Source of the DNA: UBA1723 sp045642085
Lineage (GTDB): Bacteria; Bacteroidota; Bacteroidia; Bacteroidales; Paludibacteraceae
NCBI GenBank assembly: GCA_045642085.1
Contig: JAZUIF010000114.1
Coordinates: 1-38,951 of the forward strand
DNA: 38,951 nucleotides
Direction of reading: 5' to 3'
This document shows, in pieces, positions 25,742 to 34,025 of this stretch. A model generated the notes under the pieces. It was given only the letters and a program-made list of their open reading frames with translations, made no database searches and was not told the origin of the DNA. The position numbers and the translations under genes are program-made. Within the stretch, counting starts at the first letter, position 1. The number at the start of each line of letters is the position of its first letter.

Positions 25742-26350
25742 TTATTTGCCTGTCGCGTAAAGTACAGGGTTAAGATTTGGATCGTTGTACATCTTCATCT
25801 GCTTGTAGACTTTCATGTAACGATCTCCGTTTTCAATGTCTGAAATCAACTGATCGATAGCTGACGACAAGTCAACTCTCTGCTCAAGTAGGACATTAAG
25901 TTTTTTCTGACAAGCATCAATATGTGCAGCGTCTACATCCTTACGATCAACTTCAACCTGCATATGATATATCTTCAACGCCAAAATTGATAGACGGTCG
26001 ATAGCCCATGCTGGAGACTCTGTGTTGATTACAGCAGTTGGCTTTGCCTTCACTGATGAATACTTCTCTAAGAAATAGCTGTCTATTCTCTCTACTAGAT
26101 CTGTACGATCTTGATTTGATTTGTCAATTCGACGCTTGATCTTCAACGCCTCAACTGGATCGATCTGTGGATCACGGATGATATCCTCCAAATGCCACTG
26201 GACCGAATCAATCCAATTCTTCAAATATAGCACAGCCTCTATCGTACCTGCCTGATACGGATTCTTCATCTGTGCATCAACATCGTCGCTTTTATGATAG
26301 TCTGCGACAACCTGATCAAAAATCTTATTCGCGTCTGAACTAAAGCTCAT
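25742..26350 (-). CDS. DUF4254 protein
   Basis: Starting at 26350 (MSFSSDANKIF) the product has 202 residues. The frame runs open to 26440, but the added stretch is the gap after the beta-barrel gene and has no family likeness. The core holds NPYQAGTIEAVLYLKNWID and VQWHLEDIIRDP, the mark of DUF4254, followed by mostly helical sequence with a possible coiled coil. No signal peptide, so it is cytoplasmic. Function is unknown. It stands directly before a GT9 glycosyltransferase gene, which I recall as a frequent pairing in Bacteroidetes, so a part in envelope glycan synthesis is a reasonable guess. Confidence 0.85.
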   Translation of the reverse strand: MSFSSDANKIFDQVVADYHKSDDVDAQMKNPYQAGTIEAVLYLKNWIDSVQWHLEDIIRDPQIDPVEALKIKRRIDKSNQDRTDLVERIDSYFLEKYSSVKAKPTAVINTESPAWAIDRLSILALKIYHMQVEVDRKDVDAAHIDACQKKLNVLLEQRVDLSSAIDQLISDIENGDRYMKVYKQMKMYNDPNLNPVLYATGK

Positions 26351-26417
26351 TGTCCTTAATTTATTTAAAATCTCCGTCAAAAATAGTTTTTTTATTTCAA
26401 AAACTGATTCTTTATCG

Positions 26418-26975
26418 TTAGAAATTGAATGAAAACTCAAAACCTTTATTTCTTCCTGTGCCGTCCTTATAGAATGAAAGCAAACCTACTCTATATCCTA
26501 CATTGACAGAAACAACATTTGCAATTCGTCCGGATGCTCCTGCAAAGACAGAACATTGGAATGGGCGAACATTAAAATCATAAGTGTTGTTGGATACTCT
26601 CATGATCTTCTCTGCATCGATTCCTCCATAAGCTCCGATCACGAATCCACTGGCATTGATTAGAGAATAGTCGGCTCTGACCGGAATACGCAACGACTTA
26701 TACTCAGCTGAATAGCCGTCCTTGCAACTGAAGTTATCCCAATTGTATACAATGCGTGGAGAAACCGACAATTTGTTGTCAACACGTAAGGTATATCCCG
26801 TACTCAACCAAAAGCCCTGCGATTTTCCATTGCCATCTGTATCATACGAATATCCACCTCCTGTGTTGGATAGGATATTAGCGAGAATCTCCGCTGAACT
26901 TGTCTTTTTCTTCTCTTGCGACATAGCAAAAGAAGCGACTAACGAGCACAATACAAGAATAAAGATTTTTTTCAT
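26418..26975 (-). CDS. Small outer-membrane beta-barrel protein
   Basis: Starting at 26975 (MKKIFIL) the protein has 185 residues. The frame also allows a TTG at 26987, but the ATG gives a standard signal peptide (cleavage near AMS/QEKK) and lies one base after the YigZ stop (tgatatg), suggesting coupled translation. Amphipathic strands rich in G and aromatic residues (GFWLSTGYTLRV, IGAYGGIDAE, VSVNVGYRVGLLSF) end in FEFSFNF with a terminal Phe, as in outer-membrane barrels recognised by BamA. About eight strands fit the length. No specific family is recognised; role unknown. Confidence 0.75.
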   Translation of the reverse strand: MKKIFILVLCSLVASFAMSQEKKKTSSAEILANILSNTGGGYSYDTDGNGKSQGFWLSTGYTLRVDNKLSVSPRIVYNWDNFSCKDGYSAEYKSLRIPVRADYSLINASGFVIGAYGGIDAEKIMRVSNNTYDFNVRPFQCSVFAGASGRIANVVSVNVGYRVGLLSFYKDGTGRNKGFEFSFNF

Positions 26976-26976
26976 A

Positions 26977-27573
26977 TCAGTCTTCAATTATAAGTGATTC
27001 CACTTTTTTTAGCCTTTCTATCAGATTCGGAGCATCACCCTGGCGAATGGAAAGTACCATTTTACAGTCGTTATCAAACTGTTGCGATAACACCTGTGGG
27101 GCAACATCTTTGATTATCTTCATCACATCATTCATCACAAGGTAATCGAAAGTAATATGGATTTCCTCGTCAACTGTTTTCTCAATGATCTCTGCATTTT
27201 CCAATGCATCAGCCGACGCCACTTTATAAGCGTTGATCAATCCACTCGTACCAAGTTTTGTGCCTCCAAAATATCTCACCACTGCGATCATCACATTTGT
27301 GACTCCAGCGGAAAGCAGCGATCCAAGTATCGGACGCCCAGCCGTACCCGACGGTTCTCCATCATCGTTGGAACGATAATCGGCTTTGTCGACACCTAAT
27401 ATATAGGCATAACAGACATGGCGGGCATCATGATGCTCCTTACGTTTCTCTTCAAGTATCTCTTTTATCTGCTCCACATTCGACACAGGGACTGCAAAGG
27501 CAATAAACTTACTACCCTTTTCCTTGTATAATCCTTCTGCAGGAGCACTTATTGTCAGATACTTGTCTTCCAT
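26977..27573 (-). CDS. YigZ/IMPACT family protein
   Basis: The 198-residue protein has the UPF0029/IMPACT N-terminal domain: KGSKFIAFAVPV, HHDARHVCYAYILG, SNDDGEPSGTAGRPIL, IAVVRYFGGTKLGTSGLINAY (family regions over about 20-135). These match bacterial YigZ. A ferredoxin-like C-terminal domain follows. The eukaryotic relative IMPACT binds GCN1 and affects translation control; the bacterial role is not settled. First gene of the tightly packed run leading to trpS, with a one-base gap to the next gene. Confidence 0.9.
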   Translation of the reverse strand: MEDKYLTISAPAEGLYKEKGSKFIAFAVPVSNVEQIKEILEEKRKEHHDARHVCYAYILGVDKADYRSNDDGEPSGTAGRPILGSLLSAGVTNVMIAVVRYFGGTKLGTSGLINAYKVASADALENAEIIEKTVDEEIHITFDYLVMNDVMKIIKDVAPQVLSQQFDNDCKMVLSIRQGDAPNLIERLKKVESLIIED

Positions 27574-27589
27574 TTAATACGTTGACGTT

Positions 27590-27627
27590 GACGTTAACGT
27601 TGACAAGTTATCGTCAGCGTTAACGTC
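27590..27627. repeat. 15-bp near-perfect palindrome with gttaac core between helicase and yigZ
   Basis: gacgttaacgttgac (27590-27604) and gtcagcgttaacgtc (27613-27627) pair with one mismatch around an 8-base loop. Extra gttgac units precede it (from 27581). There is no T run on the minus strand, so it is not a typical terminator. Confidence 0.7.
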
Positions 27628-27634
27628 ATCGTTT

Positions 27635-29506
27635 TTAATTATACTTATTACGACGCTGTCCTTCCTTCTTACGTTTTCTGTTGTCAGAAGGAGCTCCACG
27701 TCTTTCGTGTCTTGGTTTCTTGTAAGCCCATTCGTCGTCATCGTGCTTGCGCTCCTCACGCTTACGTTTACCGCCGAACTCCTTATCACCAAAATCTTTG
27801 TTGCGACGTTCGCTGTTGCGGCTGCGTCCACGCTGCTCGCCCTGAACCTCAGCCAAGACGATATCGCTTCCACGGTGAACCTCATTGAATGCCTTGAACA
27901 TCTTCTGAACATGTGAGTTTGGCACGTCGAAGAATGTATAGCGAGGAGTGATTTCGATATCACGGATGCTTATCTGCTTATCATTGACAGTATCGTTGAT
28001 TAGTCCAAGCACCTTCTTTGGAGTGAATCCTACGTTCTCTCCCTTATTGATTTTCAAACGAGTGAAATCAGGGCGTGTATATCCACCACGCAATCCCTTC
28101 TTCTCTTTGCCTTCGAAATCGTCGCCACGTCTACCCTTTCTGTCACGACCGCCACGTTCACCACGCTCTGGACGTTCTGAGATGTTAATATCTTCAGCAT
28201 CCTTATAGTACTCGATGAACTGGTTGAACTGCAACGACACGAAATGCTTGATGATATCCTCACGGCTCATTCCGTCAAGCTCAGTGTAGGCCATATCAAG
28301 ATATTGCGACACCTGATCTTCGTTGATCTCAACAGTCTTCAATTTATTTAGGATCGACTTCAACTGAGCCGAGCAAACCTCTATTCCTGAAGGGACATCC
28401 TTCTTCTCGAATTCCTTACCGATGATTTTCTCAATCTCACGGATTTTGCTCTTCTCACGTAGGTGAAGGATGCTGATTGATACTCCAGTACGACCAGCTC
28501 TACCAGTACGGCCGCTTCGGTGAGTATAGCTCTCCACATCGTCTGGCAAACAGTAGTTGATAACGTGAGTAAGATTATTAACATCCAAACCACGGGCTGC
28601 TACGTCAGTTGCAACCAATAGTTGAAGATTCTTGATTCTGAACTTCTGCATCACGGCGTCACGCTGAGCCTGTGACAAATCACCGTGAAGTGCGTCGGCA
28701 TTGTAGCCATCCTTCATCAAAGCCTCAGCGATATCCTTAGTTTCCTGACGAGTGCGGCAGAACACAATACCATAGATATCAGGGTTCAAGTCGACTACAC
28801 GCTTCAAACAAGCATAACGATTCTTTGCAGCCACCATATAATATATGTGACTTACATTCTCCGAACCAGAGTTCTTCTTACCGATTGCAATCTCCACATG
28901 ATTCTTCATGTAGTTCTTAGCGATATTAGCAATCTCCTTAGGCATAGTAGCCGAGAAAAGAAGAGTACGGTGATCCTCAGGAATCTCACTGAAGATTCTT
29001 TCGATATCATCCTTGAATCCCATGTTAAGCATCTCATCAGCCTCATCTAGGACAAGGAATTTAACATTTTCAAGATGAACTTTTTTACGATCGATAAGAT
29101 CAATCAATCGACCAGGAGTAGCCACAAGAATCTGCGGCTGCACATCAAGATCCTTAAACTGACGGATGATGCTTTCACCACCGTAAACAGGAACGACCTT
29201 AACCTTAGTATACTTTGCAAAATTCTTTAAATCGTTGCTAATCTGCACACAAAGCTCACGAGTAGGAGCAAGAATTAACGTTTGGATCTGATTGCGAGAA
29301 TCATCTGTAAGCTGGAGTACAGGAAGACCAAAACCAGCGGTTTTACCAGTACCTGTTTGAGCTAGAGCGACCAAGTCTCTATCGTCATCACTAAGCAAGA
29401 AAGGAGTAACTTTCTCTTGGATCGGCATTGCTTCGACAAAACCCATGTCGGAAACAGCCTTTAGGATTTCATTTTTGAAACCCAACTCTTCGAATGTTGC
29501 CATCAA
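27635..29506 (-). CDS. DEAD-box RNA helicase (DeaD/CsdA-like)
   Basis: The 623-residue protein has all main DEAD-box motifs: Q-motif (FEELGF...PIQ), Walker A AQTGTGKT (about 49-56), PTREL, the DEAD box VLDEAD (about 152-157), SAT, then VATDVAARGLDV and HRSGRTGRAGR in the second RecA domain. After about residue 440 comes an Arg/Gly-rich linker, a DbpA-type RNA-binding domain (FTRLKINKG, RYTFFDVP), and a basic Arg/Lys-rich tail. Such proteins unwind RNA in ribosome assembly and mRNA turnover, often in the cold. The start MMATFEELG allows 29506 or 29503. A promoter element is at 29603-29610. YigZ begins 61 bp downstream. Confidence 0.95.
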   Translation of the reverse strand: MMATFEELGFKNEILKAVSDMGFVEAMPIQEKVTPFLLSDDDRDLVALAQTGTGKTAGFGLPVLQLTDDSRNQIQTLILAPTRELCVQISNDLKNFAKYTKVKVVPVYGGESIIRQFKDLDVQPQILVATPGRLIDLIDRKKVHLENVKFLVLDEADEMLNMGFKDDIERIFSEIPEDHRTLLFSATMPKEIANIAKNYMKNHVEIAIGKKNSGSENVSHIYYMVAAKNRYACLKRVVDLNPDIYGIVFCRTRQETKDIAEALMKDGYNADALHGDLSQAQRDAVMQKFRIKNLQLLVATDVAARGLDVNNLTHVINYCLPDDVESYTHRSGRTGRAGRTGVSISILHLREKSKIREIEKIIGKEFEKKDVPSGIEVCSAQLKSILNKLKTVEINEDQVSQYLDMAYTELDGMSREDIIKHFVSLQFNQFIEYYKDAEDINISERPERGERGGRDRKGRRGDDFEGKEKKGLRGGYTRPDFTRLKINKGENVGFTPKKVLGLINDTVNDKQISIRDIEITPRYTFFDVPNSHVQKMFKAFNEVHRGSDIVLAEVQGEQRGRSRNSERRNKDFGDKEFGGKRKREERKHDDDEWAYKKPRHERRGAPSDNRKRKKEGQRRNKYN

Positions 29507-29602
29507 AAAAAGATTATATTCATGGCCGAAACATCCTCACCCCCTTTTACAACAGTGATACATACCTCGCCATAAACCATTTAGCATAAATATTATCGGC
29601 GA

Positions 29603-29610
29603 CAAATGTA
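29603..29610 (-). promoter_or_regulatory. -7 promoter element for the DEAD-box helicase
   Basis: tacatttg on the minus strand fits TAnnTTTG. A tttg at 29625-29628 is only 14 bases upstream, closer than the usual -33 box, so the -33 assignment is uncertain. It implies a leader of about 90 bases, long enough for cold-type post-transcriptional control. Confidence 0.4.
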
Positions 29611-29747
29611 AGAAAAAAAGTTTACAAATAATGTTGAATAGCACAAAATAGCACAAAATAAAGAACCAAAATTTCACGTTAATACAAAAAGAGCACTTCT
29701 TTGAGGCTCAAATTAGTTTTTCATTATGAATAAAAAGAAAAAAGTGG

Positions 29748-29755
29748 TAGATTTG
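29748..29755 (+). promoter_or_regulatory. -7 promoter element for the chaperone/OstA operon
   Basis: tagatttg fits TAnnTTTG and lies 23 bases before the ATG at 29779. The -33 region is AT-rich with no clear tttg. Confidence 0.45.
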
Positions 29756-29778
29756 CAAAAATTAAAAATTAACGAAAG

Positions 29779-31779
29779 ATGAGTTTAGCAAAATACATAG
29801 CGTCAGTTTGTGCGCTAACAAGCATCAATGTTTCGGCAATGGATATAGACGTCCCAGGATTGTTGAAGACACTCAACAAATCTGACGATCCAGTCCTAAT
29901 GGTAGTGGGAAAAGAAGATTACAGACTTGACACAATCACACGTGGAGAGTTTGAGTATATGTACAATAAGAACAACAGCATTTCTCTTGATGGACCAATG
30001 AGCGTAGACGACTACAAAGATTTGTTCATCAGCTATAAGTTGAAATCTTATGATGCGACAAGAAGATTTCCTGATTTGAAGCTTAACACATATACAAAAG
30101 AGTTAGAGTCATATGTTAAGCATCTAGCATACCCATATCTTATCAACGGCGACTTGGAAGACAAGTTCATCAAGGAGGCTTACAACCGTGAGCAAGAGTT
30201 CATCACAGCCAGTCACATTTTGGTGAAAGGTTTGGGTGAGGCATCAAAGCAAAAAATCGATAAGATATACGATCGACTACAGAAAGGAGAGAAATTCTTT
30301 GATCTAGCAAAGGAAAATTCAGATTGTGGAAGTGCTTTTAGAGGAGGTTTCCTTGGAGAGTTCTCTGCATTCGACATGGTTTACAACTTCGAGACTATGG
30401 CATACAACACTCCAGTTGGAGAGTACAGCAAGCCATTCACAACACAATTTGGATACCACATCGTATACATCCACGATCGTCGACCAAAAGCAATTGCAGT
30501 AAAGGCTCAGGAGATATTCTTTCCAATGGAGACAAGAGAGTCTTATGTAGACTCAGTTTTTGCCATTGCTAAAAAGAGCAAGAATTTTGGCAAAGTGGCA
30601 AAAAAATACTCTATGAAAGGTAATGCCAAGAAAGATAAAGGTGACATGGGTACAGTCAAGAACAACGGTATGTATCCACAGGAGGTTATCGACAAGCTAT
30701 TCAAGATGCCTCTTGGAGATGTTCAGAAATTCACTAGTTCTTTCGGAAACCACATCTTCCTTGTCAACGAAATCCAGACTGCAGAGCCTCTAGACAGTGC
30801 AAAGTATGAGACTTTGAAGAAAAAGGTATTAAGCGGAGACAGATACGAAGCTGTCAAGAAAAAAGTGGCAGAAAGACTAAGAGAAAGCCGTGAATTCAAA
30901 CTTAACGACTCTCTAATCAACGAGGTAGCTAAGTTGAAGAATGTTGATACGGGATTTATGGTCGACTCAATTAAAAAGATTGATGGAACATGGTATGAAT
31001 ATGATGGAGAGACTTACTCAACTGACAAGTTCAGAAACAAGTATCTGACATTCCACGATTCTTACAGAAAGAAAACTGTAGATGATTATTTGAGAACTGA
31101 GATTCCAATCGATACAAACTTGACATACAAGGAAAATCTAGTGGAATACATCAACAGTATAGTTGATCTTGACGCTTTGAACAAAGAGTTGAAGAATATC
31201 GCACGCAAGAATAAAGATTTCGTCTATGCATTGAAGGAGTACAATGACGGACTTTTGGTATATGCAGTAAGCGAGTATCACGTTTGGGGTAGCAAGTCGA
31301 CAAAGTCAGACAGCTTGTCTAAATATTTCCGTGCCCACCAGGACAACTATCAGTTGGATGAGACTAAATGGGTCGGGTTGATCTACTCAGCAACAAACAA
31401 AGACACATTGAAGAAGATCCAAAAACTTGCAGCAAAGAATCCAAACATGGATGCATTCGAATTCAATCTTCTTATTCAGGACCAGGTAGACAATGGTTAC
31501 CAAACTAAGAAAGGAGCTTGGAAAGCAGGAGAGAATTCAATTTTGGATAAATACTACTTCAAGACAATTCCTGCTGACTCTACAGTAGAAATAGAGAAAT
31601 ATCCATATGTATACTTGTATGGTGAAGAGACAAAGAAGCCTCAATGGCATACATTGGTAAAAGGAAAAGTCATTTCTGACTATCAGAAAGAATTGGAGAA
31701 AACATGGATTGACAGAATCCATAAAAATTGTCCAGTTATCATAAAAGAAGATGTATACAAAACAGTGAACAACCATTAA
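29779..31779 (+). CDS. Periplasmic peptidyl-prolyl isomerase with two parvulin domains
   Basis: The 666-residue protein has a signal peptide of about 20 residues (IASVCALTSINVSAM). A helical N-terminal chaperone part is followed by a first parvulin-type domain at about 136-235 (ITASHILVKGLGEASKQK, FRGGFLGEFSAFDMV, TQFGYHIVYIHDRRP) and a second at about 236-330 (KAQEIFFPMETRE, MGTVKNNGMYPQEV, FGNHIFLV). The long C-terminal half has no clear domain. Like SurA and PpiD, it should help fold outer-membrane proteins in the periplasm. First of four genes read in the same direction; the next starts one base after its stop. Confidence 0.85.
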   Translation: MSLAKYIASVCALTSINVSAMDIDVPGLLKTLNKSDDPVLMVVGKEDYRLDTITRGEFEYMYNKNNSISLDGPMSVDDYKDLFISYKLKSYDATRRFPDLKLNTYTKELESYVKHLAYPYLINGDLEDKFIKEAYNREQEFITASHILVKGLGEASKQKIDKIYDRLQKGEKFFDLAKENSDCGSAFRGGFLGEFSAFDMVYNFETMAYNTPVGEYSKPFTTQFGYHIVYIHDRRPKAIAVKAQEIFFPMETRESYVDSVFAIAKKSKNFGKVAKKYSMKGNAKKDKGDMGTVKNNGMYPQEVIDKLFKMPLGDVQKFTSSFGNHIFLVNEIQTAEPLDSAKYETLKKKVLSGDRYEAVKKKVAERLRESREFKLNDSLINEVAKLKNVDTGFMVDSIKKIDGTWYEYDGETYSTDKFRNKYLTFHDSYRKKTVDDYLRTEIPIDTNLTYKENLVEYINSIVDLDALNKELKNIARKNKDFVYALKEYNDGLLVYAVSEYHVWGSKSTKSDSLSKYFRAHQDNYQLDETKWVGLIYSATNKDTLKKIQKLAAKNPNMDAFEFNLLIQDQVDNGYQTKKGAWKAGENSILDKYYFKTIPADSTVEIEKYPYVYLYGEETKKPQWHTLVKGKVISDYQKELEKTWIDRIHKNCPVIIKEDVYKTVNNH

Positions 31780-31780
31780 A

Positions 31781-32644
31781 ATGGCACACACTAAAAGCAT
31801 AATTAAATTTGCCGGAATAGCAGCACTAATTTCAACGTGCTGCTTTTCGTCATGTAAATACTTCAGTAAAGGAGTCGAGCCTGTTGTCGTCTTGAACGGC
31901 AAACCCTTATACGAGGATGACGTGAAAAGCGTACTGACTCCAGACATGTCGTATGAGGACAGTGTCAAGAGCATTGACAACTATATTCGCAACTGGGCTG
32001 TAGAAGAGCTTCTTTATCTAAAGGCAGAAGAGAACATCACAGAGACAGAAGAGGTGGACTTGCTTGTAGAGAAATACCGTAAATCATTGATGATCTACGA
32101 ATACCAACAGCAATTGATTCGTGAGAAACTCAGCAATCCAATCAAAGAGGCTGACTTGATTGAATTCTACAACAACAACTCCGACCTTTACACTGCTCAC
32201 GAGACTCTATTCAACGGAATCTTCATCACAATGCCTGTCAAATCCCAGGCAAAGAGTGAGATAAACGGTCTGTTGAAATATACAGACATCAACATCAGTG
32301 CGATTGAGCCGATAGCCACTAAATATGGTCTTAAATTGAAGTATTTCGACAATGAGTGGACTCCAATCGCAGCAGTGCAGCGTCTTGGAATGTCGGATAT
32401 CTCTCGAACTCACTCTTTTGAGCACAAGAACCATTTCGAGAGCACAGACGAAGAGAATGTTTATATTCTAGTCGTTCAAGACCACATCAATGTTGGCGAC
32501 AGACAGCCTTTCGTTTACGTAAAGGAAAGAATCGAGAACATGATGGTAGAACAGAAGAAAGCTAACTTCTTACGCAAATTGGCTGATGACGCTTATAACG
32601 AAGCTATCAAGTCGGGAGCTTTGATCAGAAACGAGAAAAAATGA
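31781..32644 (+). CDS. SurA-like lipoprotein chaperone, apparently without a complete parvulin domain
   Basis: The 287-residue protein has a lipoprotein signal with lipobox STCCFSSC (about residues 19-26). It has the N-terminal SurA/PpiC-like layout: VVVLNGKPLYEDDV, then helices with VEKYRKSLMIYEYQQQLI, and a C-terminal helix. The middle region (about 125-230) is where a parvulin domain would be, but the HILxK and GGDLG-type motifs are not recognisable, so catalytic activity is doubtful. Starts one base after the first isomerase gene and overlaps the third by 4 bp (atga), so translation is coupled. Likely periplasmic, inner- or outer-membrane anchored. Confidence 0.8.
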   Translation: MAHTKSIIKFAGIAALISTCCFSSCKYFSKGVEPVVVLNGKPLYEDDVKSVLTPDMSYEDSVKSIDNYIRNWAVEELLYLKAEENITETEEVDLLVEKYRKSLMIYEYQQQLIREKLSNPIKEADLIEFYNNNSDLYTAHETLFNGIFITMPVKSQAKSEINGLLKYTDINISAIEPIATKYGLKLKYFDNEWTPIAAVQRLGMSDISRTHSFEHKNHFESTDEENVYILVVQDHINVGDRQPFVYVKERIENMMVEQKKANFLRKLADDAYNEAIKSGALIRNEKK

Positions 32645-33993
32645 AAAAGATTAAATTTATATCAATATTGGTTTTGCTAGATATTGTCTTCATGGCATAC
32701 TCGCAGAACAACAATATAGTTGATGAAATTGCATGGATTGTCGGCGACGAGATCATCCTGAAGTCGGATGTGGAGGAGCAGAGAATACGTATGCAAATGG
32801 AGGGAGAGAAGATCAACGGAGATCCCTACTGTTATATTCCTGAGCAAATGGCCCTTACTAAGTTGTTTCTCGACCAAGCAAGAATCGACAGTATCGAGGC
32901 AGATGAGAAGAATGTGGACCAGCAGGTAGAGATGCGTCTAAACTATATGGTGGGACAAATCGGTTCAAAAGAGAAGCTTGCAGAGTATTTCATGAAAGAC
33001 TATGAAGATATCCGCAGCGAATTGAAAGAGATGGTCCGTACACAGCAGTTGGTGCAGCAGGTACAGAATAAGATTGTTGGTACAATCCAGTCGACTCCAG
33101 CTGAAATCCGCAAATTCGCCAATTCTCTTCCAGACGACAGTCTACCTAATATTCCAAACCAGGTTGAGGTGCAGATCTTGACTGTCGAGCCATTCATCAC
33201 AAAAGAGGAAATCGAAGAGGTAAAAGACAAGCTACGTGACTTCCAGAAACGTTGTGATGAAGGAGGAACATCATTCTCTACTTTGGCTATCTTCTATTCT
33301 GAGGATACAGAAAGTGCCAAGAGAGGCGGAGAGCTAGGATTCATGGGTAGAGGTCAGTTGGTAAAAGAATTTGCCGACGTAGCATTCGCAATGCATGAGC
33401 CAGGCAAAATCTCTAAAATCGTAGAGAGTGAGTTCGGATTCCATCTTATTCAGTTAATCGAAAGAAAGGATGACAAAGTAAATACGCGTCACATCTTGCT
33501 TAAGCCAAAGGCATCATTGGAGAATATGAACAAAGCAAAAGAGAGAATCGACAGTATTACCAATGTCATTAACGATAAGAAATTCACATTTGAGCAGTGT
33601 GTAGCACTTTACTCTTCAGATAGAAACACACGTAATTGTTCGGGAATTCTTACAAACATGCAGACTGGAACAACAAAGCATGAGATGCAAGAACTACCTC
33701 AAGAAGTGGGTCGTGCAGTCTACTCATTGGAAGAAGGACAGATTTCAAAGCCATTCCTTATGGTCGATCGTTCAGGAAGACAGGTGTACTGCATCGCAAA
33801 GCTAAAGAGTAAGACAAAAGCACACAAGGCTGATATGAGTCACGACTTCGCACTTCTTAAGCAGATGTACGAGGTGCACAAGAGACAAGAGAAACTAGAC
33901 AAATGGATCGCTAAGAAGCAGAAAGACACATACGTCCGCATCGACGAGAACTGGAGAAAATGTGATTTCCAGCACGAAGGTTGGATTAAATAA
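32641..33993 (+). CDS. SurA-type periplasmic chaperone/peptidyl-prolyl isomerase
   Basis: The 450-residue protein has signal peptide ISILVLLDIVFMAYS, then the SurA N-terminal domain starting VDEIAWIVGDEIILKSDVEEQ. Two parvulin domains follow: about 172-270 (VQILTVEPFITKEEIEEV, AKRGGELGFMGRGQLV, FGFHLIQLIER) and about 275-385 (NTRHILLKPKASLEN, LYSSDRNTRNCSGILTN, LEEGQISKPFLM). Length and order match E. coli SurA, which escorts beta-barrel proteins to the Bam complex. Third in the operon; the OstA-like gene starts 32 bp later, tying it to outer-membrane and LPS assembly. Confidence 0.88.
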   Translation: MKKIKFISILVLLDIVFMAYSQNNNIVDEIAWIVGDEIILKSDVEEQRIRMQMEGEKINGDPYCYIPEQMALTKLFLDQARIDSIEADEKNVDQQVEMRLNYMVGQIGSKEKLAEYFMKDYEDIRSELKEMVRTQQLVQQVQNKIVGTIQSTPAEIRKFANSLPDDSLPNIPNQVEVQILTVEPFITKEEIEEVKDKLRDFQKRCDEGGTSFSTLAIFYSEDTESAKRGGELGFMGRGQLVKEFADVAFAMHEPGKISKIVESEFGFHLIQLIERKDDKVNTRHILLKPKASLENMNKAKERIDSITNVINDKKFTFEQCVALYSSDRNTRNCSGILTNMQTGTTKHEMQELPQEVGRAVYSLEEGQISKPFLMVDRSGRQVYCIAKLKSKTKAHKADMSHDFALLKQMYEVHKRQEKLDKWIAKKQKDTYVRIDENWRKCDFQHEGWIK

Positions 33994-34025
33994 GCGATTC
34001 GTTAAAACGACGTTATTAAAAGACA

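Noticed and set aside
26351..26440. N-terminal extension of the DUF4254 frame
   Set aside because: It would overlap the beta-barrel gene end and shows no likeness to the family; the ATG at 26350 fits the domain start.
27574..27963. Minus-strand 129-codon frame at the end of the helicase gene
   Set aside because: Lies in another frame of the Arg/Lys-rich helicase tail and is rich in Ser/Arg/Val from codon shift; no independent evidence.
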